64,000 nt of DNA from Agitococcus sp. (GCA_030646715.1 JAUSLJ010000013.1:1-64000); one strand, 5' to 3'; shown: positions 37,634-46,900, counted from the stretch's first letter. The notes: generated by a model from the letters alone, not told the origin. Numbers and translations: made by a program.

Positions 37634-39651
37634 GCAATGTGGCTTCACGTTATTGGTTGTTAATCGCTTTAATGAGTGCTTTTTTACCCCATGTTTATCG
37701 TTTACCTTGGTGGTTAAATGGCGTGTTGTGCGTGATGTTACTTTGGCGATTACCTGCCATTGAGCAACGATTACCTGTTGCCAATGTGCCTGTGAAAGTG
37801 TTGCTTCTTTTATCAGGTATTGCAGGACTTAAAGTGACCTACAATACGCTTTTTGGCCCTGAAGCAGGGGTGTCCTTTCTGATTTTTTGTGTGGCAATCA
37901 AGTTAATAGAAATTAAAGATGAGCGCGACTATTATATTTTATTGACGTTATCGTTTTTTGTTTTAGCGACGGCATTTCTATTTAGCCAAAGTGTGTTTAT
38001 CACTGTTTATGCTGCCTTAGCATTATGGATTATTACGGCAGCGTATGTCTCTTTTAATCAGCAAATATCCTTTAAACAAAATCTTAAAATGGCCTTTGTG
38101 TTATTGGGTCAAGCCTTACCGTTGATGTTGATTTTATTTGTTCTTTTTCCTCGTTTACCCCCGTTGTGGACGCTAAAAATGACCGAGAGTTCAGGGCGAA
38201 CAGGGATGTCAGACAATATGTCACCCGGTGATTTGGCTAAACTCAGTCAATCAAATGAGTTGGCTTTTCGTGTGGAATTTGAAGACAATAAAATACCGCC
38301 TAAGTCGCAGTTATATTGGCGAGGTCTAACCTTATCGAGTTTTGATGGTGAAACATGGAGAGCCAGCACTCATCCGTGGTTAGATGACTATGCTCTGACC
38401 GCATGGAGTCAGCAGCCATTACCACGCTGGACAGAAACGAACATTCAAATTAAAGAGAAATCGCAATTAAAATACAAGGTTATTTCTGAACCAACGGATA
38501 AAACATGGCTTTACGCATTAAATGTTCCGTTTTCTAATGATAAAGGCATTGGTCTAACGCGTGATTTCAGGCTTATTTCCAGTACTCCCGTGTTTCAACG
38601 TTTTACTTATAATGCCATACGGTTCGAGGCCATATCTTTGGATGCAAATCTGCCTGATTGGTTACGCCAAGATAATACTAAACTGCCTTTGTCGGGTAAT
38701 CCAACCGCTCGAAAAATGGCAAAACAATGGCGTGCTTATTATGGTAGTGATTTGGCGTATATCACGGCTGTTTTGCGCTGGTTTACTAAAAGCGAATTTT
38801 ATTACACATTAGAACCGCCACCACTCGGCGATAATAGAGTTGATGAGTTTTTATTTAAAACGCGTCGAGGCTTTTGTGAGCACTATGCCTCTTCTTTTGC
38901 CTTCTTGTTACGTGCGGCAGGTATTCCAACACGTGTTGTCATTGGTTATCAAGGCGGCTCTTTAAGCCCAACGGGCGATTCTTGGCAAGTGCGACAAATG
39001 GATGCCCATGCGTGGGTAGAAGTGTGGTTACCCGAAAAAGGTTGGATTCAGCTTGATCCTACAGGTGCAGTTGCTCCTGAACGTATTGAGAAGGGCATGG
39101 CTGATATGGCACAAAATCAAGCTGTTTGGGGTGATAGTGCTTTTAGTGTGATGAAATATGGCAATTATAAGTTATTAGGTCAGTTACGGAATATGGCCGA
39201 TTATGTCAATTATCGTTGGCAGCGTGATGTGCTGGGCTATGATGCAGGTAGTCAAGAAGAATTTTTATTGAGGTTATTAGGCGACTCTCAATTGTGGAAA
39301 CGGTTAGCCCTGATGTTTGGGAGTTTAGTGTTAATTGCGACCATCTTAGCAGCTTGGATTATCCTAAAAGACCGTAAAAAACTTCACCCTGCGGATAAAA
39401 TGATAATACGGTTGTCGCTTAAATTAGCTAAAAGAGGATTATCACGCAGAGAGGGCGAAGGTGTAATCGACTATTTACAACGTTTACAGCAACAACAGCC
39501 GCATTGGCAAGCGCAAGCTTTATTAATGCAAGAAAGTTATAGTGCCGTTCGCTACCAAGAGTTACAGCCACCCACCCCTGAAATGCGGAAAATGGCTCGT
39601 TTATTACGCACTTGGCCACGTTATCAGCCACAAAAGATAAAAGAGCTATAA
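37630..39651 (+). CDS. tgpA: TgpA-type transmembrane transglutaminase
   Basis: The 673-residue inner-membrane protein has about five N-terminal helices, a DUF3488-like segment, a periplasmic transglutaminase domain and one C-terminal helix (LALMFGSLVLIATILAAWII). The catalytic triad lies in RRGFCEHYASSFAFLLRAAG (Cys), MDAHAWVEVWL (His) and QLDPTGAV (Asp). The Pseudomonas TgpA homologue is essential there; the substrate is undefined. It ends the MoxR-DUF58-TgpA operon. Confidence 0.92.
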   Translation: MSNVASRYWLLIALMSAFLPHVYRLPWWLNGVLCVMLLWRLPAIEQRLPVANVPVKVLLLLSGIAGLKVTYNTLFGPEAGVSFLIFCVAIKLIEIKDERDYYILLTLSFFVLATAFLFSQSVFITVYAALALWIITAAYVSFNQQISFKQNLKMAFVLLGQALPLMLILFVLFPRLPPLWTLKMTESSGRTGMSDNMSPGDLAKLSQSNELAFRVEFEDNKIPPKSQLYWRGLTLSSFDGETWRASTHPWLDDYALTAWSQQPLPRWTETNIQIKEKSQLKYKVISEPTDKTWLYALNVPFSNDKGIGLTRDFRLISSTPVFQRFTYNAIRFEAISLDANLPDWLRQDNTKLPLSGNPTARKMAKQWRAYYGSDLAYITAVLRWFTKSEFYYTLEPPPLGDNRVDEFLFKTRRGFCEHYASSFAFLLRAAGIPTRVVIGYQGGSLSPTGDSWQVRQMDAHAWVEVWLPEKGWIQLDPTGAVAPERIEKGMADMAQNQAVWGDSAFSVMKYGNYKLLGQLRNMADYVNYRWQRDVLGYDAGSQEEFLLRLLGDSQLWKRLALMFGSLVLIATILAAWIILKDRKKLHPADKMIIRLSLKLAKRGLSRREGEGVIDYLQRLQQQQPHWQAQALLMQESYSAVRYQELQPPTPEMRKMARLLRTWPRYQPQKIKEL

Positions 39652-39656
39652 AAAAC

Positions 39657-39685
39657 TTGCATACTGGGTACAGCATATATAAAAT
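39657..39685 (+). promoter_or_regulatory. Promoter of the tRNA-Val gene
   Basis: TTGCAT (39657-39662) and TAAAAT (39680-39685) are separated by 17 bases, ending 12 bases before the mature tRNA 5' end. The spacing and position fit a sigma-70 promoter. Confidence 0.55.
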
Positions 39686-39697
39686 GTCGTCCTCTTT

Positions 39698-39774
39698 AGA
39701 CGTATAGCTCAGTTGGTTAGAGCACCACCTTGACATGGTGGGGGTCGCTGGTTCGAGTCCAGTTACGTCTACCA
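39698..39774 (+). tRNA. tRNA-Val (GAC), integration site of the island
   Basis: This 77-nt tRNA has acceptor stem AGACGTA/TACGTCT, D stem GCTC/GAGC, and anticodon stem CCACC/GGTGG around loop TTGACAT with anticodon GAC (39732-39734). The T stem has GTTCGAGT in its loop region, and the CCA end is encoded. Its 3' part, from GTTCGAGTCC to ACCAAA (39751-39776), is the attachment core of the adjoining integrative element. Confidence 0.96.
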
Positions 39775-39776
39775 AA
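39751..39776. other. Attachment site in tRNA-Val 3' end (attL)
   Basis: This 26-bp segment, starting GTTCGAGTCCAGTTACGT and ending ACCAAA, recurs with one substitution and a two-base loss at 59685-59708. The pair brackets the element and marks integrase-mediated insertion in the tRNA gene. Confidence 0.75.
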
Positions 39777-39807
39777 TTGTAGAACACGGCAGGCCGCCAT
39801 AGGCCGC

Positions 39808-39841
39808 AAACCCCAACAGTAGCAATACGTTGGGGTTTTTT
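39808..39841 (+). terminator. Terminator after the tRNA, supplied by the island
   Basis: AAACCCCAAC and GTTGGGG enclose an 11-base loop and are followed by TTTTTT. It lies on the island side of attL and replaces the chromosomal terminator now found at 59724-59748. Confidence 0.75.
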
Positions 39842-39887
39842 ATTGTCCGCGATAGACCGCGACGATGTATGGTAAACCGCGCTATTT

Positions 39888-39936
39888 AGGGGGCATAATT
39901 GGGGGCATGAAAATATGCCCCCTAAAAAATGCCCCC
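39888..39936. repeat. Cluster of GGGGGCAT boxes upstream of the integrase
   Basis: Two direct GGGGGCAT boxes (39889-39896 and 39901-39908) separated by AATT are followed by two inverted copies (ATGCCCCC at 39915-39922 and 39929-39936), ending 14 bases before the integrase ATG. The direct pair recurs at 59613-59632. Likely integrase arm-type or operator sites. Confidence 0.65.
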
Positions 39937-39950
39937 ATAAGGAGATAGCG

Positions 39951-41147
39951 ATGTTGACCGATGCAAGGATTAGAAAAATAAAACCCGAAGAAAAAACCAA
40001 ACGATATGCCGATGAAAAGGGAATGTATCTCGAAGTAACGCCTAGTGGTGGTATGTATTGGCGTTTAAAGTATCGAATAAACGGTAAAGAGAATCGCTAC
40101 AGCATGGGGATTTATGGTGAGGTGTCTTTAGCTGAAGCTAGAGCAAAGCGAGATGATGCCCGAAAGTTGATAGCTCAAGGTATTGACCCAAACCAAGCCA
40201 AAAAACAGGATAAGGCTATAACGGACAATATCAATTGCTTTGAAGTATTAGCACGTAGATGGTTAGCCGATCGAAAGTCCACAATTAAGCCTGACACTTA
40301 TAGGCGTGACAGTAGTGTGATTGAGAAAGACCTTATTCCTGTTATTGGTCAAATACCAATAGATAAAATTAAAAGCCCTGATATTTTGGCAGCCGCAAAA
40401 AAAGTGGAGGAACGAGGGGCGGGTGAAATGGCAAGACGTGCCATTCGTTTAGCTGGTTGTGTTTTTCGTCAAGCAATGCGTGAAGGTTTAACCAATTACG
40501 ACCCGACTACTGGATTAACCGAAGCCTTAAAGCCGCGCAAGGTTCAACATATGGCGCGTATTGCCGCCAAAGAGTTGCCCGAACTATTAAGTAAGATAGA
40601 TGTTTATGACGGTGATGTACTGACTCGTTTAGGTTTTAAGTTTATCAACCTAACTTTTGTCCGTACTAATGAGTTACGTTTTATGGAATGGTCAGAAGTG
40701 GATTTTGACGCGCAAGAATGGCGTATTCCTGCCCATAAGATGAAAAAAGGTATTAGTCATATCGTCCCTTTATCGGCTCAAGCATTAGAGTTATTAGTGC
40801 AAATAAAAGCAATGGGCTTAAATTCGCCCTATGTGTTTTTTAATACCGCATCACGCAAGCCTTACAGTGAAAATGCGTTTATTACTGCGTTATGGCGTAT
40901 GGGTTATAAAGGGAAAATGACAGGACATGGTTTTAGAGGTTTAGCCAGTACTATCTTGCATGAACAAGGTTATATGCACGATGCTATAGAAAGACAGCTT
41001 GCGCATAATGAAAAGAACCAAGTATCAGCCGCGTATAACCATGCACAACATTTAGCTTACAGGCGGAAAATGATGCAAGACTGGGCAAACTACTTAGACA
41101 ACATACGCACAGGTAAAGTGCTGCAATTTGTCAAATCTGCGAGTTAA
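39951..41147 (+). CDS. int: P4-type tyrosine integrase
   Basis: The 398-residue site-specific recombinase has an N-terminal arm-binding DUF4102 domain (MLTDARIRKIKPEEKTKRYADEKGMYLEV), a SAM-like core-binding domain and a catalytic domain. Catalytic motifs are the Arg in VRTNELRFMEWSEV, HGFRGLAST (His-x-x-Arg), and LAHNEKNQVSAAYNHA with the nucleophilic Tyr. AAGGAGATAGCG precedes ATG 39951. It faces away from the tRNA and lies within 180 bases of it, the usual position of an island integrase. Confidence 0.96.
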   Translation: MLTDARIRKIKPEEKTKRYADEKGMYLEVTPSGGMYWRLKYRINGKENRYSMGIYGEVSLAEARAKRDDARKLIAQGIDPNQAKKQDKAITDNINCFEVLARRWLADRKSTIKPDTYRRDSSVIEKDLIPVIGQIPIDKIKSPDILAAAKKVEERGAGEMARRAIRLAGCVFRQAMREGLTNYDPTTGLTEALKPRKVQHMARIAAKELPELLSKIDVYDGDVLTRLGFKFINLTFVRTNELRFMEWSEVDFDAQEWRIPAHKMKKGISHIVPLSAQALELLVQIKAMGLNSPYVFFNTASRKPYSENAFITALWRMGYKGKMTGHGFRGLASTILHEQGYMHDAIERQLAHNEKNQVSAAYNHAQHLAYRRKMMQDWANYLDNIRTGKVLQFVKSAS

Positions 41148-41186
41148 ATTTTTGCTTAAAACCTTCCCTAAACCTTCCCATTCACG

Positions 41187-41209
41187 CCGCCCCACAAAGG
41201 CGGTTTTTT
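41187..41209 (+). terminator. Terminator after the integrase gene
   Basis: CCGCC-CCACAAA-GGCGG is followed by TTTTTT, 40 bases after the integrase stop. A similar hairpin with the same downstream GTTGCGT sequence occurs at 43252-43275. Confidence 0.7.
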
Positions 41210-41284
41210 GTTGCGTCATTCTTTTGTCGTGCTCTATCGCGTCCCGTGTTGTGCGGTGGCGGTATAGTACCTAGAATTAATCAG

Positions 41285-41340
41285 CCACACCTAGACAGTC
41301 GCGAGTCGAAAACAAGGCAACCCTTACTTTGCTGGTGTGG
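41285..41340 (+). ncRNA. Candidate C4/P4-CI-like antisense RNA
   Basis: The outer stem CCACACC (41285-41291) / GGTGTGG (41334-41340) encloses two small hairpins, GAC-AGTCGCGA-GTC and AAGG-CAA-CCCTT. The three-way layout and the loop AGTCGCGA resemble, from memory, C4-type antisense RNAs of P1/P4-related elements, which control downstream genes by pairing. It lies in the leader of the operon ahead of the first island gene. A covariance-model match would decide. Confidence 0.45.
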
Positions 41341-41378
41341 TTTTCTTTTTAAAGGGCGTAGCGTTAAAGGGGCGCGGA

Positions 41379-42332
41379 ATGACAAAACTATTACAGAACA
41401 AAGAATGGTTGTCTTTTGATGAGGCACTACGTTACGCCTGTGCTGTTACAGGTGAAACCATAAAAAATGAAGATTTTCTGCCTATTCTATTAGAGAAGAA
41501 AGTACCAATAATAATTTATCCTAAAGATTTTGGCTATTCTGTGGATGAGAGTGATTCGTTCAGGCGTTACTCATATCTGCTTCGCCTCCTTCCTTCCTCA
41601 AAGCTTCACTTTTATTGTGAAGTTAGCATAAACAGAATAGGACAAGATAGTAACTCACTTGGAATTGAGACTGAATATGGCTTGTTGACACCAATTCATT
41701 ATTTAGGAGTGGCTGTAAATCCAGATATTAGTTTTTTGATGCCTCGGCTTCCTGACTATTCTCAAAGTGATACGTATTATGAATACATGCCATTATTAGT
41801 TGATGAAATTAAAGACGGAAAAAAAATAAACTCACATGCTTCAGCAGTTTATTACCATATGTGGAATACGGATAACAAAGAACATGATATGAACAAGACT
41901 AGAATTGACTGCATTACATGGCAGGATTTACTTTCGCCCGTAATTGGAAAAAATGGAATAGGCATAGATGGTAGCTTTATCAAGCCTTTATTCAAAAGAG
42001 ATGCAATTGACAGCTTATTGAATTTTGATACTACACAAGTTGGGTCTAATGGTTTAGAAAATGAAGCCCTTAAAATAAAAATAGCCGAACTAGAGCGTAA
42101 ACTAAATAATCGTATTGATATTAGGGAGGTGCGAACTTATCAGAATTTTATTGTTGCACTATTGGACTATATAAAAGGCTCACCGCTAGGTATAGATAAA
42201 CACCCGCATTTTTTGACTGAAAGCAAGTTGATAGATTTTATTGATGAGAAATTCGATGGCTATCAAGGATTAAGTAAAAGCAATCTTTCTCACAAGTTAC
42301 CAAAAATAAAAGAAGCCTTTAATAAACAATAA
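41379..42332 (+). CDS. Island protein of unknown function
   Basis: The protein has 317 residues from ATG 41379, which has AAAGGGG upstream. I do not recognise a family. The N-terminal part contains LSFDEALRYACAVTGETIKNEDFLPILLEKK, which could be a helical DNA-binding or adaptor segment. Residues near 235-250 form a short coiled coil (ALKIKIAELERKL), and the C-terminus is helical (KLIDFIDEKFDGYQGLSKSNLSHKLPKIKEAF). It is AT-rich compared with the core genes and stands between the integrase and alpA genes. Confidence 0.7.
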   Translation: MTKLLQNKEWLSFDEALRYACAVTGETIKNEDFLPILLEKKVPIIIYPKDFGYSVDESDSFRRYSYLLRLLPSSKLHFYCEVSINRIGQDSNSLGIETEYGLLTPIHYLGVAVNPDISFLMPRLPDYSQSDTYYEYMPLLVDEIKDGKKINSHASAVYYHMWNTDNKEHDMNKTRIDCITWQDLLSPVIGKNGIGIDGSFIKPLFKRDAIDSLLNFDTTQVGSNGLENEALKIKIAELERKLNNRIDIREVRTYQNFIVALLDYIKGSPLGIDKHPHFLTESKLIDFIDEKFDGYQGLSKSNLSHKLPKIKEAFNKQ

Positions 42333-42405
42333 ATTACATGGATTTTATTGCGGCGCAATTGCGGTTACTTTTTTTTCCTGAATTATCAAACTACCCCAAC
42401 ACAAA

Positions 42406-42444
42406 CCACCACAGGCCGCGCTAATGCAAGGCTAACCGTGGTGG
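42406..42444 (+). other. Second hairpin leader ahead of alpA
   Basis: CCACCAC (42406-42412) pairs with GTGGTGG (42438-42444) around AGGCCGCG...AAGGCTAACC, 28 bases before the alpA start. It resembles the outer stem of the structure at 41285-41340 and may be a second RNA control element. Confidence 0.4.
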
Positions 42445-42471
42445 ACACTTTCACAGTGGGGAGTTTTCAAC

Positions 42472-42732
42472 ATGGCTACTAAAGCCCAAGCAATCGATAC
42501 GCAACCTTTAACCATCCCTTTAACTGGCTATAGCCGGGCTTCGCAGTTATTACCATTTTTACCTTTTGGCAAAACTACTCTTTTTAAATGGTCAGGTGAT
42601 GGACGTTTTCCTTCACCCGTCAAATTATCCAGCACCATTACTTGCTGGAAAAATGAAGACGTACACGCATGGATTAAACGACAGGGCATTAGCCAACAAG
42701 CCGCCAATGACTCCCAAGTAAAGGGAGCATAA
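42472..42732 (+). CDS. alpA: AlpA-family transcriptional regulator/excisionase
   Basis: The 86-residue MerR-like winged-helix protein has YSRASQLLPFLPFGKTTLFKWSGDGRFPSPVKLSSTITCWKNEDVHAWIKRQ, which is the AlpA/phage excisionase pattern (the motif spans about residues 20-70). In P4-like elements such proteins regulate integrase or act as recombination directionality factors. GTGGGGAG lies upstream. A GTG-started HTH gene follows after two bases. Confidence 0.88.
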   Translation: MATKAQAIDTQPLTIPLTGYSRASQLLPFLPFGKTTLFKWSGDGRFPSPVKLSSTITCWKNEDVHAWIKRQGISQQAANDSQVKGA

Positions 42733-42734
42733 CC

Positions 42735-42992
42735 GTGAGTAATAAAAATCAATCCAATAGTGCAATCGCACAAGTTAGCCGCCTTCTAAATTACCTACTC
42801 GAACACGGTAGCGTTTCATCTACCTATGCCCGTGAGGTGTTGAGTTGCTACCACTTAAAAGCGCGTATTTTAGAAATTCGCCAACGTGGTTATGAGATTA
42901 AACTCACATGGAGCGTTGTCACAGACAGTCAAGGTAGAGAGCATCGAGTAGGTGTGTGGTTATTGACTGGACTACCGCAGGTGGCAGCATGA
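42735..42992 (+). CDS. Small helix-turn-helix protein
   Basis: The 85-residue protein, with a GTG start, has a winged-helix pattern: VSRLLNYLLEHGSVSSTYAREVLSCYHLKARILEIRQRGYEIKL. This resembles the small helix-turn-helix proteins common in P4-like islands. It probably regulates island genes. Its stop overlaps the next start (ATGA). Confidence 0.75.
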   Translation: MSNKNQSNSAIAQVSRLLNYLLEHGSVSSTYAREVLSCYHLKARILEIRQRGYEIKLTWSVVTDSQGREHRVGVWLLTGLPQVAA

Positions 42993-43447
42993 AGCCATTA
43001 AAAACAGTCGGTCTAAAGTTAAGTACGACCACCTTGCTTGCCTCTTTACTGGCAACCTTTACCAGTCCTAGTTATGCAAATAACCCCAAGGTTTACACAA
43101 GGGTAAATGGCAATACTGACATAGCCATAAACTATCAACCATTAAATAACGATAGTTTTAATTTGGTTGATATGGTGGCGGTGAGTAGCAATAATTCACG
43201 CGCTACGCCACATTGCGTAGTCAGGTTTGGCGACCTGTTCACCACAAGACGCACAACCGCGCCTATAAGCGGTTTTTTGTTGCGTGCTATTCAGTCATGT
43301 CCGCGTTATGACGGACTGGATGGGGACACCTTCGGGTGTGCTGGTTCTTGTGTGCCAGTTCGCCAACCCCGTTCAGTCTGTCACCTAAGTTTGGCGACTT
43401 TTGGTGATGGATTTATAACCCACACACAAGAGGTCAATCATGACTAA
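42989..43447 (+). CDS. Possible exported or Icd/Ash-like small island protein
   Basis: The 152-residue frame starts at an ATG overlapping the preceding stop by four bases. The first 31 residues look like a Sec signal (MKPLKTVGLKLSTTTLLASL, ending SPSYAN). The second half (PISGFLLRAIQSCPRYDGLDGDTFGCAG) resembles, from memory, the Icd/Ash-like readings that overlie regulatory RNA in P1/P4-related elements, and the DNA there is full of hairpins. So the frame may be a true secreted protein or partly an RNA locus. Confidence 0.5.
   Translation: MKPLKTVGLKLSTTTLLASLLATFTSPSYANNPKVYTRVNGNTDIAINYQPLNNDSFNLVDMVAVSSNNSRATPHCVVRFGDLFTTRRTTAPISGFLLRAIQSCPRYDGLDGDTFGCAGSCVPVRQPRSVCHLSLATFGDGFITHTQEVNHD
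43200..43410 (+). other. Hairpin-rich regulatory-looking DNA inside the small ORF
   Basis: Visible inverted repeats are CTACGC.../GCGTAG near 43203-43221, the terminator-like CCGCGCCTATAAGCGGTTTTTT at 43251-43272, GTCCG/CGGAC near 43299-43317, and GACACCTTCGGGTGT at 43325-43339. Such density suggests an RNA regulatory locus that happens to be open in one frame. Confidence 0.4.
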
Positions 43448-43673
43448 TCAAACTAACGCCGTTAATCCGTCCGTAATTCTGCCATTTGCCTCACTTTGCA
43501 ATTTTGAAGTACCCACCACCGAACTAGACCCCGACTGGGAGCCGAATGTTTGGGTAATTGTAGGGTTTGCTACGTTTGATGAAGCAAAGGCCTCGCGTTA
43601 TTCCCGTAAAAATCATCCCGCACTTATCGCCATGTCCATCCACCAAGACTTGCGTGCAGAGGTGAAGGAATGA
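43440..43673 (+). CDS. Small island protein of unknown function
   Basis: The 77-residue acidic protein contains EPNVWVIVGFATFDEAKASRYSR, resembling a small alpha/beta module, but is not recognised. It overlaps the preceding frame by eight bases and the following gene by four (ATGA), so it is part of a tightly packed island operon. Confidence 0.6.
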   Translation: MTNQTNAVNPSVILPFASLCNFEVPTTELDPDWEPNVWVIVGFATFDEAKASRYSRKNHPALIAMSIHQDLRAEVKE

Positions 43674-43993
43674 CTACGCCAACAAAAAAATCATTTAATT
43701 TGTCCTCGATTCGCTGGACTGCTATTTGTTATCTACAGCCAGCACCCACCGCACCCGATGATATTTATAAGTCGGCCACTCATGTTGTCGGTATCTTTTT
43801 TAGAAGTGAATCCGAAGCCAAGAACGCCGCCCTTAATTATTTCAATCATCACCCTTGCATCTCCTACATGGTGTATCAGCAAGCCATTGAATGTGCCGTT
43901 AATGAAGCGCAAGCCGCTCATGACACCCGTATTACTGCCGCCGCGGTAAGTGCTGACATTGGCCTTTCTAATGGGGAGGTGAATCGTGCGTAA
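43670..43993 (+). CDS. Small island protein of unknown function
   Basis: The 107-residue protein has IRWTAICYLQPAPTAPDDIYKSATHVVGIFFRSESEAKNAALNYF, which echoes the WVIVGFATFDEAKA part of the preceding protein, so the two may be distant paralogues. The function is unknown. It overlaps both neighbours and leads into the primase gene. Confidence 0.6.
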   Translation: MTTPTKKSFNLSSIRWTAICYLQPAPTAPDDIYKSATHVVGIFFRSESEAKNAALNYFNHHPCISYMVYQQAIECAVNEAQAAHDTRITAAAVSADIGLSNGEVNRA

Positions 43994-46900
43994 CCTTAGC
44001 CTAGAAATAGTTATTTTAGCCTTAACCTACATTGACGCACACGACCGCGATACATGGTTAAAAGTGGGTAATGCCTTAAAAACAGAGTTTGGAGAAATAG
44101 CTTTTGCCGCGTTTGATAACTGGAGTCAGTCAGCCGATAACTACGATGCAAAGGCCGTTAAAAGCGTATGGAAAGGTTACACACTTGGAAAAAACCGCAT
44201 GGGAACAATCCGTTACCATGCTAAACAAAATGGTTTTGATATAACCAAGCACGAAAGCAAGCCTATTAACCCACAGGAACAGGCAGAACGACAAGCCAAG
44301 CGCGAACAAGCAGAACTTGAAGCCGAAGCCCTAGAGCAAGCTGAAAAAGCCGCCTATATGCAACTATTGCCACAAATAGGACAGGCCGCTAATGCCGAAC
44401 TTTCTACGCCCTTTACTCTCACGAAAGGCATTAGCACCACTAAAACATCATCTATTAACAGCAACGAACTACACGCCTTTAAACATCCCTTTAACCAGCA
44501 CAACGGCAAACCTGAAAGCATTGGCTATGCGCTAAAGGGTTTGGTCACACTTGTACCTTTTTTAGATTTTAAAACTGGTGAGCTTGTTAAGTTGCAAGGT
44601 ATTAGCGGTATTAAGGCAACCACTGGCAAAGAGGCAGGTAAATATATTAAGCGATTCATAGGCAAAGGTGATGGTTATTACTGGCGCGGTGACATTCTTA
44701 AACAAGACACGCCCAAAGTGATTGTCGAGGGCTTTAGTGATGCACAAACGATTCACGAATATACAAAGCAACATCATGCAAGTTTAGCCGCAGGTAATGA
44801 CACTGCTTTGATGAAAACCGCCTTAGCCTTACGCGCTTTGTGTCCTAGTGCCGTGATTATTATTTTTGGCGATAACGACCTAAACGGCAAAGGCCAACGA
44901 TTAGCAGAGGCCGCCGCGATTGCCATAAACGGTATTTTTCTACTCCCACCAAGCAAATACAAAGATGTTAATGAGTGGGTGCTTGCTGAGGGTGCAGAGG
45001 GTTTAAATAAGATGATTGAAGCAGCGATAGACAGTAAAAAGGCCGCACCCTCCAGCGAAGAAGATGCAGCCCAAACAACAGAAACAAGCGAACCAATTAT
45101 AAATAGTGATACCCGTAAAAAGCAATCATTTGCTTATGGGGGTGGTTTTTTTGAAGTCAGTAAAAAAGGCGTTTTTTATATTGATGATGAAAAAAAATAT
45201 CACTTTATTTGTTCGTCTTTATGGGTAACAGCTAAAACCCGTACAGGGCAAGGCGAAGCATGGGGACGGTTGCTTGAATGGTTAGATGATGATGAAAACC
45301 TTCACCAGTGGGCGATGCCGCTTGAATTGCTAGAGGGTGATTGTGCCGATGTCAGGCGCGAATTAGCTCACAAAGGCGTAAGCATTGAACCAAGTAAAAG
45401 AGGCCGCGACCTCTTAGCAATCTACCTAAAAAAATCCCCTACCGAAGACCGCGCCTTATGTGTTGAGCGTTTAGGGTGGTATGGCGATTCCTATATCTTG
45501 GCTAAAAAAGTGATTGGTACAAGTAAAGATATTATCGTCTTTCAAAATCCACACGGCATAGAAACCGCCTTTTCACAATCGGGAACGGTTGAACAATGGC
45601 GCGTTAACGTATCGCGTTTTGCTATTGGTAACACACGCTTTGTCTTTACCTTGTCCTTTTCTTTTGGTGCGCCCCTGTTTGAATTAAGTAACGCTGAAAG
45701 TGGAGGAATTCACTTGTTGGGCGATTCATCTATTGGCAAAAGTACATTTTTAGATGCCGCCTGTAGCGAATGGGGCAAACCACTAAACTATAAGCGTGAG
45801 TGGCGAAATACGGCCAACGCTATCGAGGGGCTATGTGCTTTACACAATAACGGGTTAATGGTGCTAGACGAAATTAACCAAGCGGACATTAAAACGCTAG
45901 GCCAAGCCATTTATATGATTGTGAACGGACAGTCTAAAGGCCGCATGAATAAAAGCCTTGTTGTTCGTTCTGTCAGCCGATGGAATACCGCTTTTTTATC
46001 GGCAGGTGAAAAAACACTAGAAACCTTGATGAAAGAATCAGGCCAAACCATCAATGCTGGTCAAGCCGTGCGTTTAGCCAATGTTCGCGCCCGTGTTGGT
46101 CAATATGGGGCGTTTGAACAATTGCACGGCATAGAGTCAGGTGATGCCCTTTCTAAACTCATTAAAAGCAATGCCAATAAATACTATGGAACTGTTGGTA
46201 TTGCATGGCTTGAGTACGTCACTGCCAATAAAGAAGGCGTAACCCGTGAGCTAGATTCGCGCATTAAGGCATGGTTAAAAGACAACGTACCACATGGCGC
46301 AAGTGGTCAAGTATCGCGTGTTGCTAGTCGTTTTGCGCTGATTGCAGCCAGTGGCGAATTAGCAACCGAACAAGGTTTAACAGGGTGGACTATAGGTGAG
46401 GCCAATAAATCGGCTAAAGTTTGTTTTGATGATTGGTTGTTATCTTTTGGTGGCATAAGCAACCATGAAGATAGAGCCATACTTGCCTACGTTAGAGCAT
46501 TTTTTGAAGCTCATGGTTCTAGTCGTTTTGAAGCACTGGAGCAAATGAGCGGCGACAAAATAGAAAAAGTGATGAATCGTGTTGGTTATTGGAAACAGGA
46601 TGATACAGGCAAGTATTTTTTAGTGTTTCAGGAATCATTCAAAAATGAAATTTGCAAAGGCTATGACCATAAGCAAGTGGTTCGTATTTTGCGTGATGCA
46701 AATGTATTGATTAAGGATAAAGAGGGTAACAGCACCACTCCAACGCGAACACCCGACAATCCAAAACTGACCAGATTGTACGTCATAAACGCAAATATAC
46801 TATTTTCTACCTGTAACAGTCGTACAACCTGTACAGATACTGATTTTAAACAAGAATTTACTGTTACAGGTACTGAAAGCGGACCTGTACAACCTGTAAC

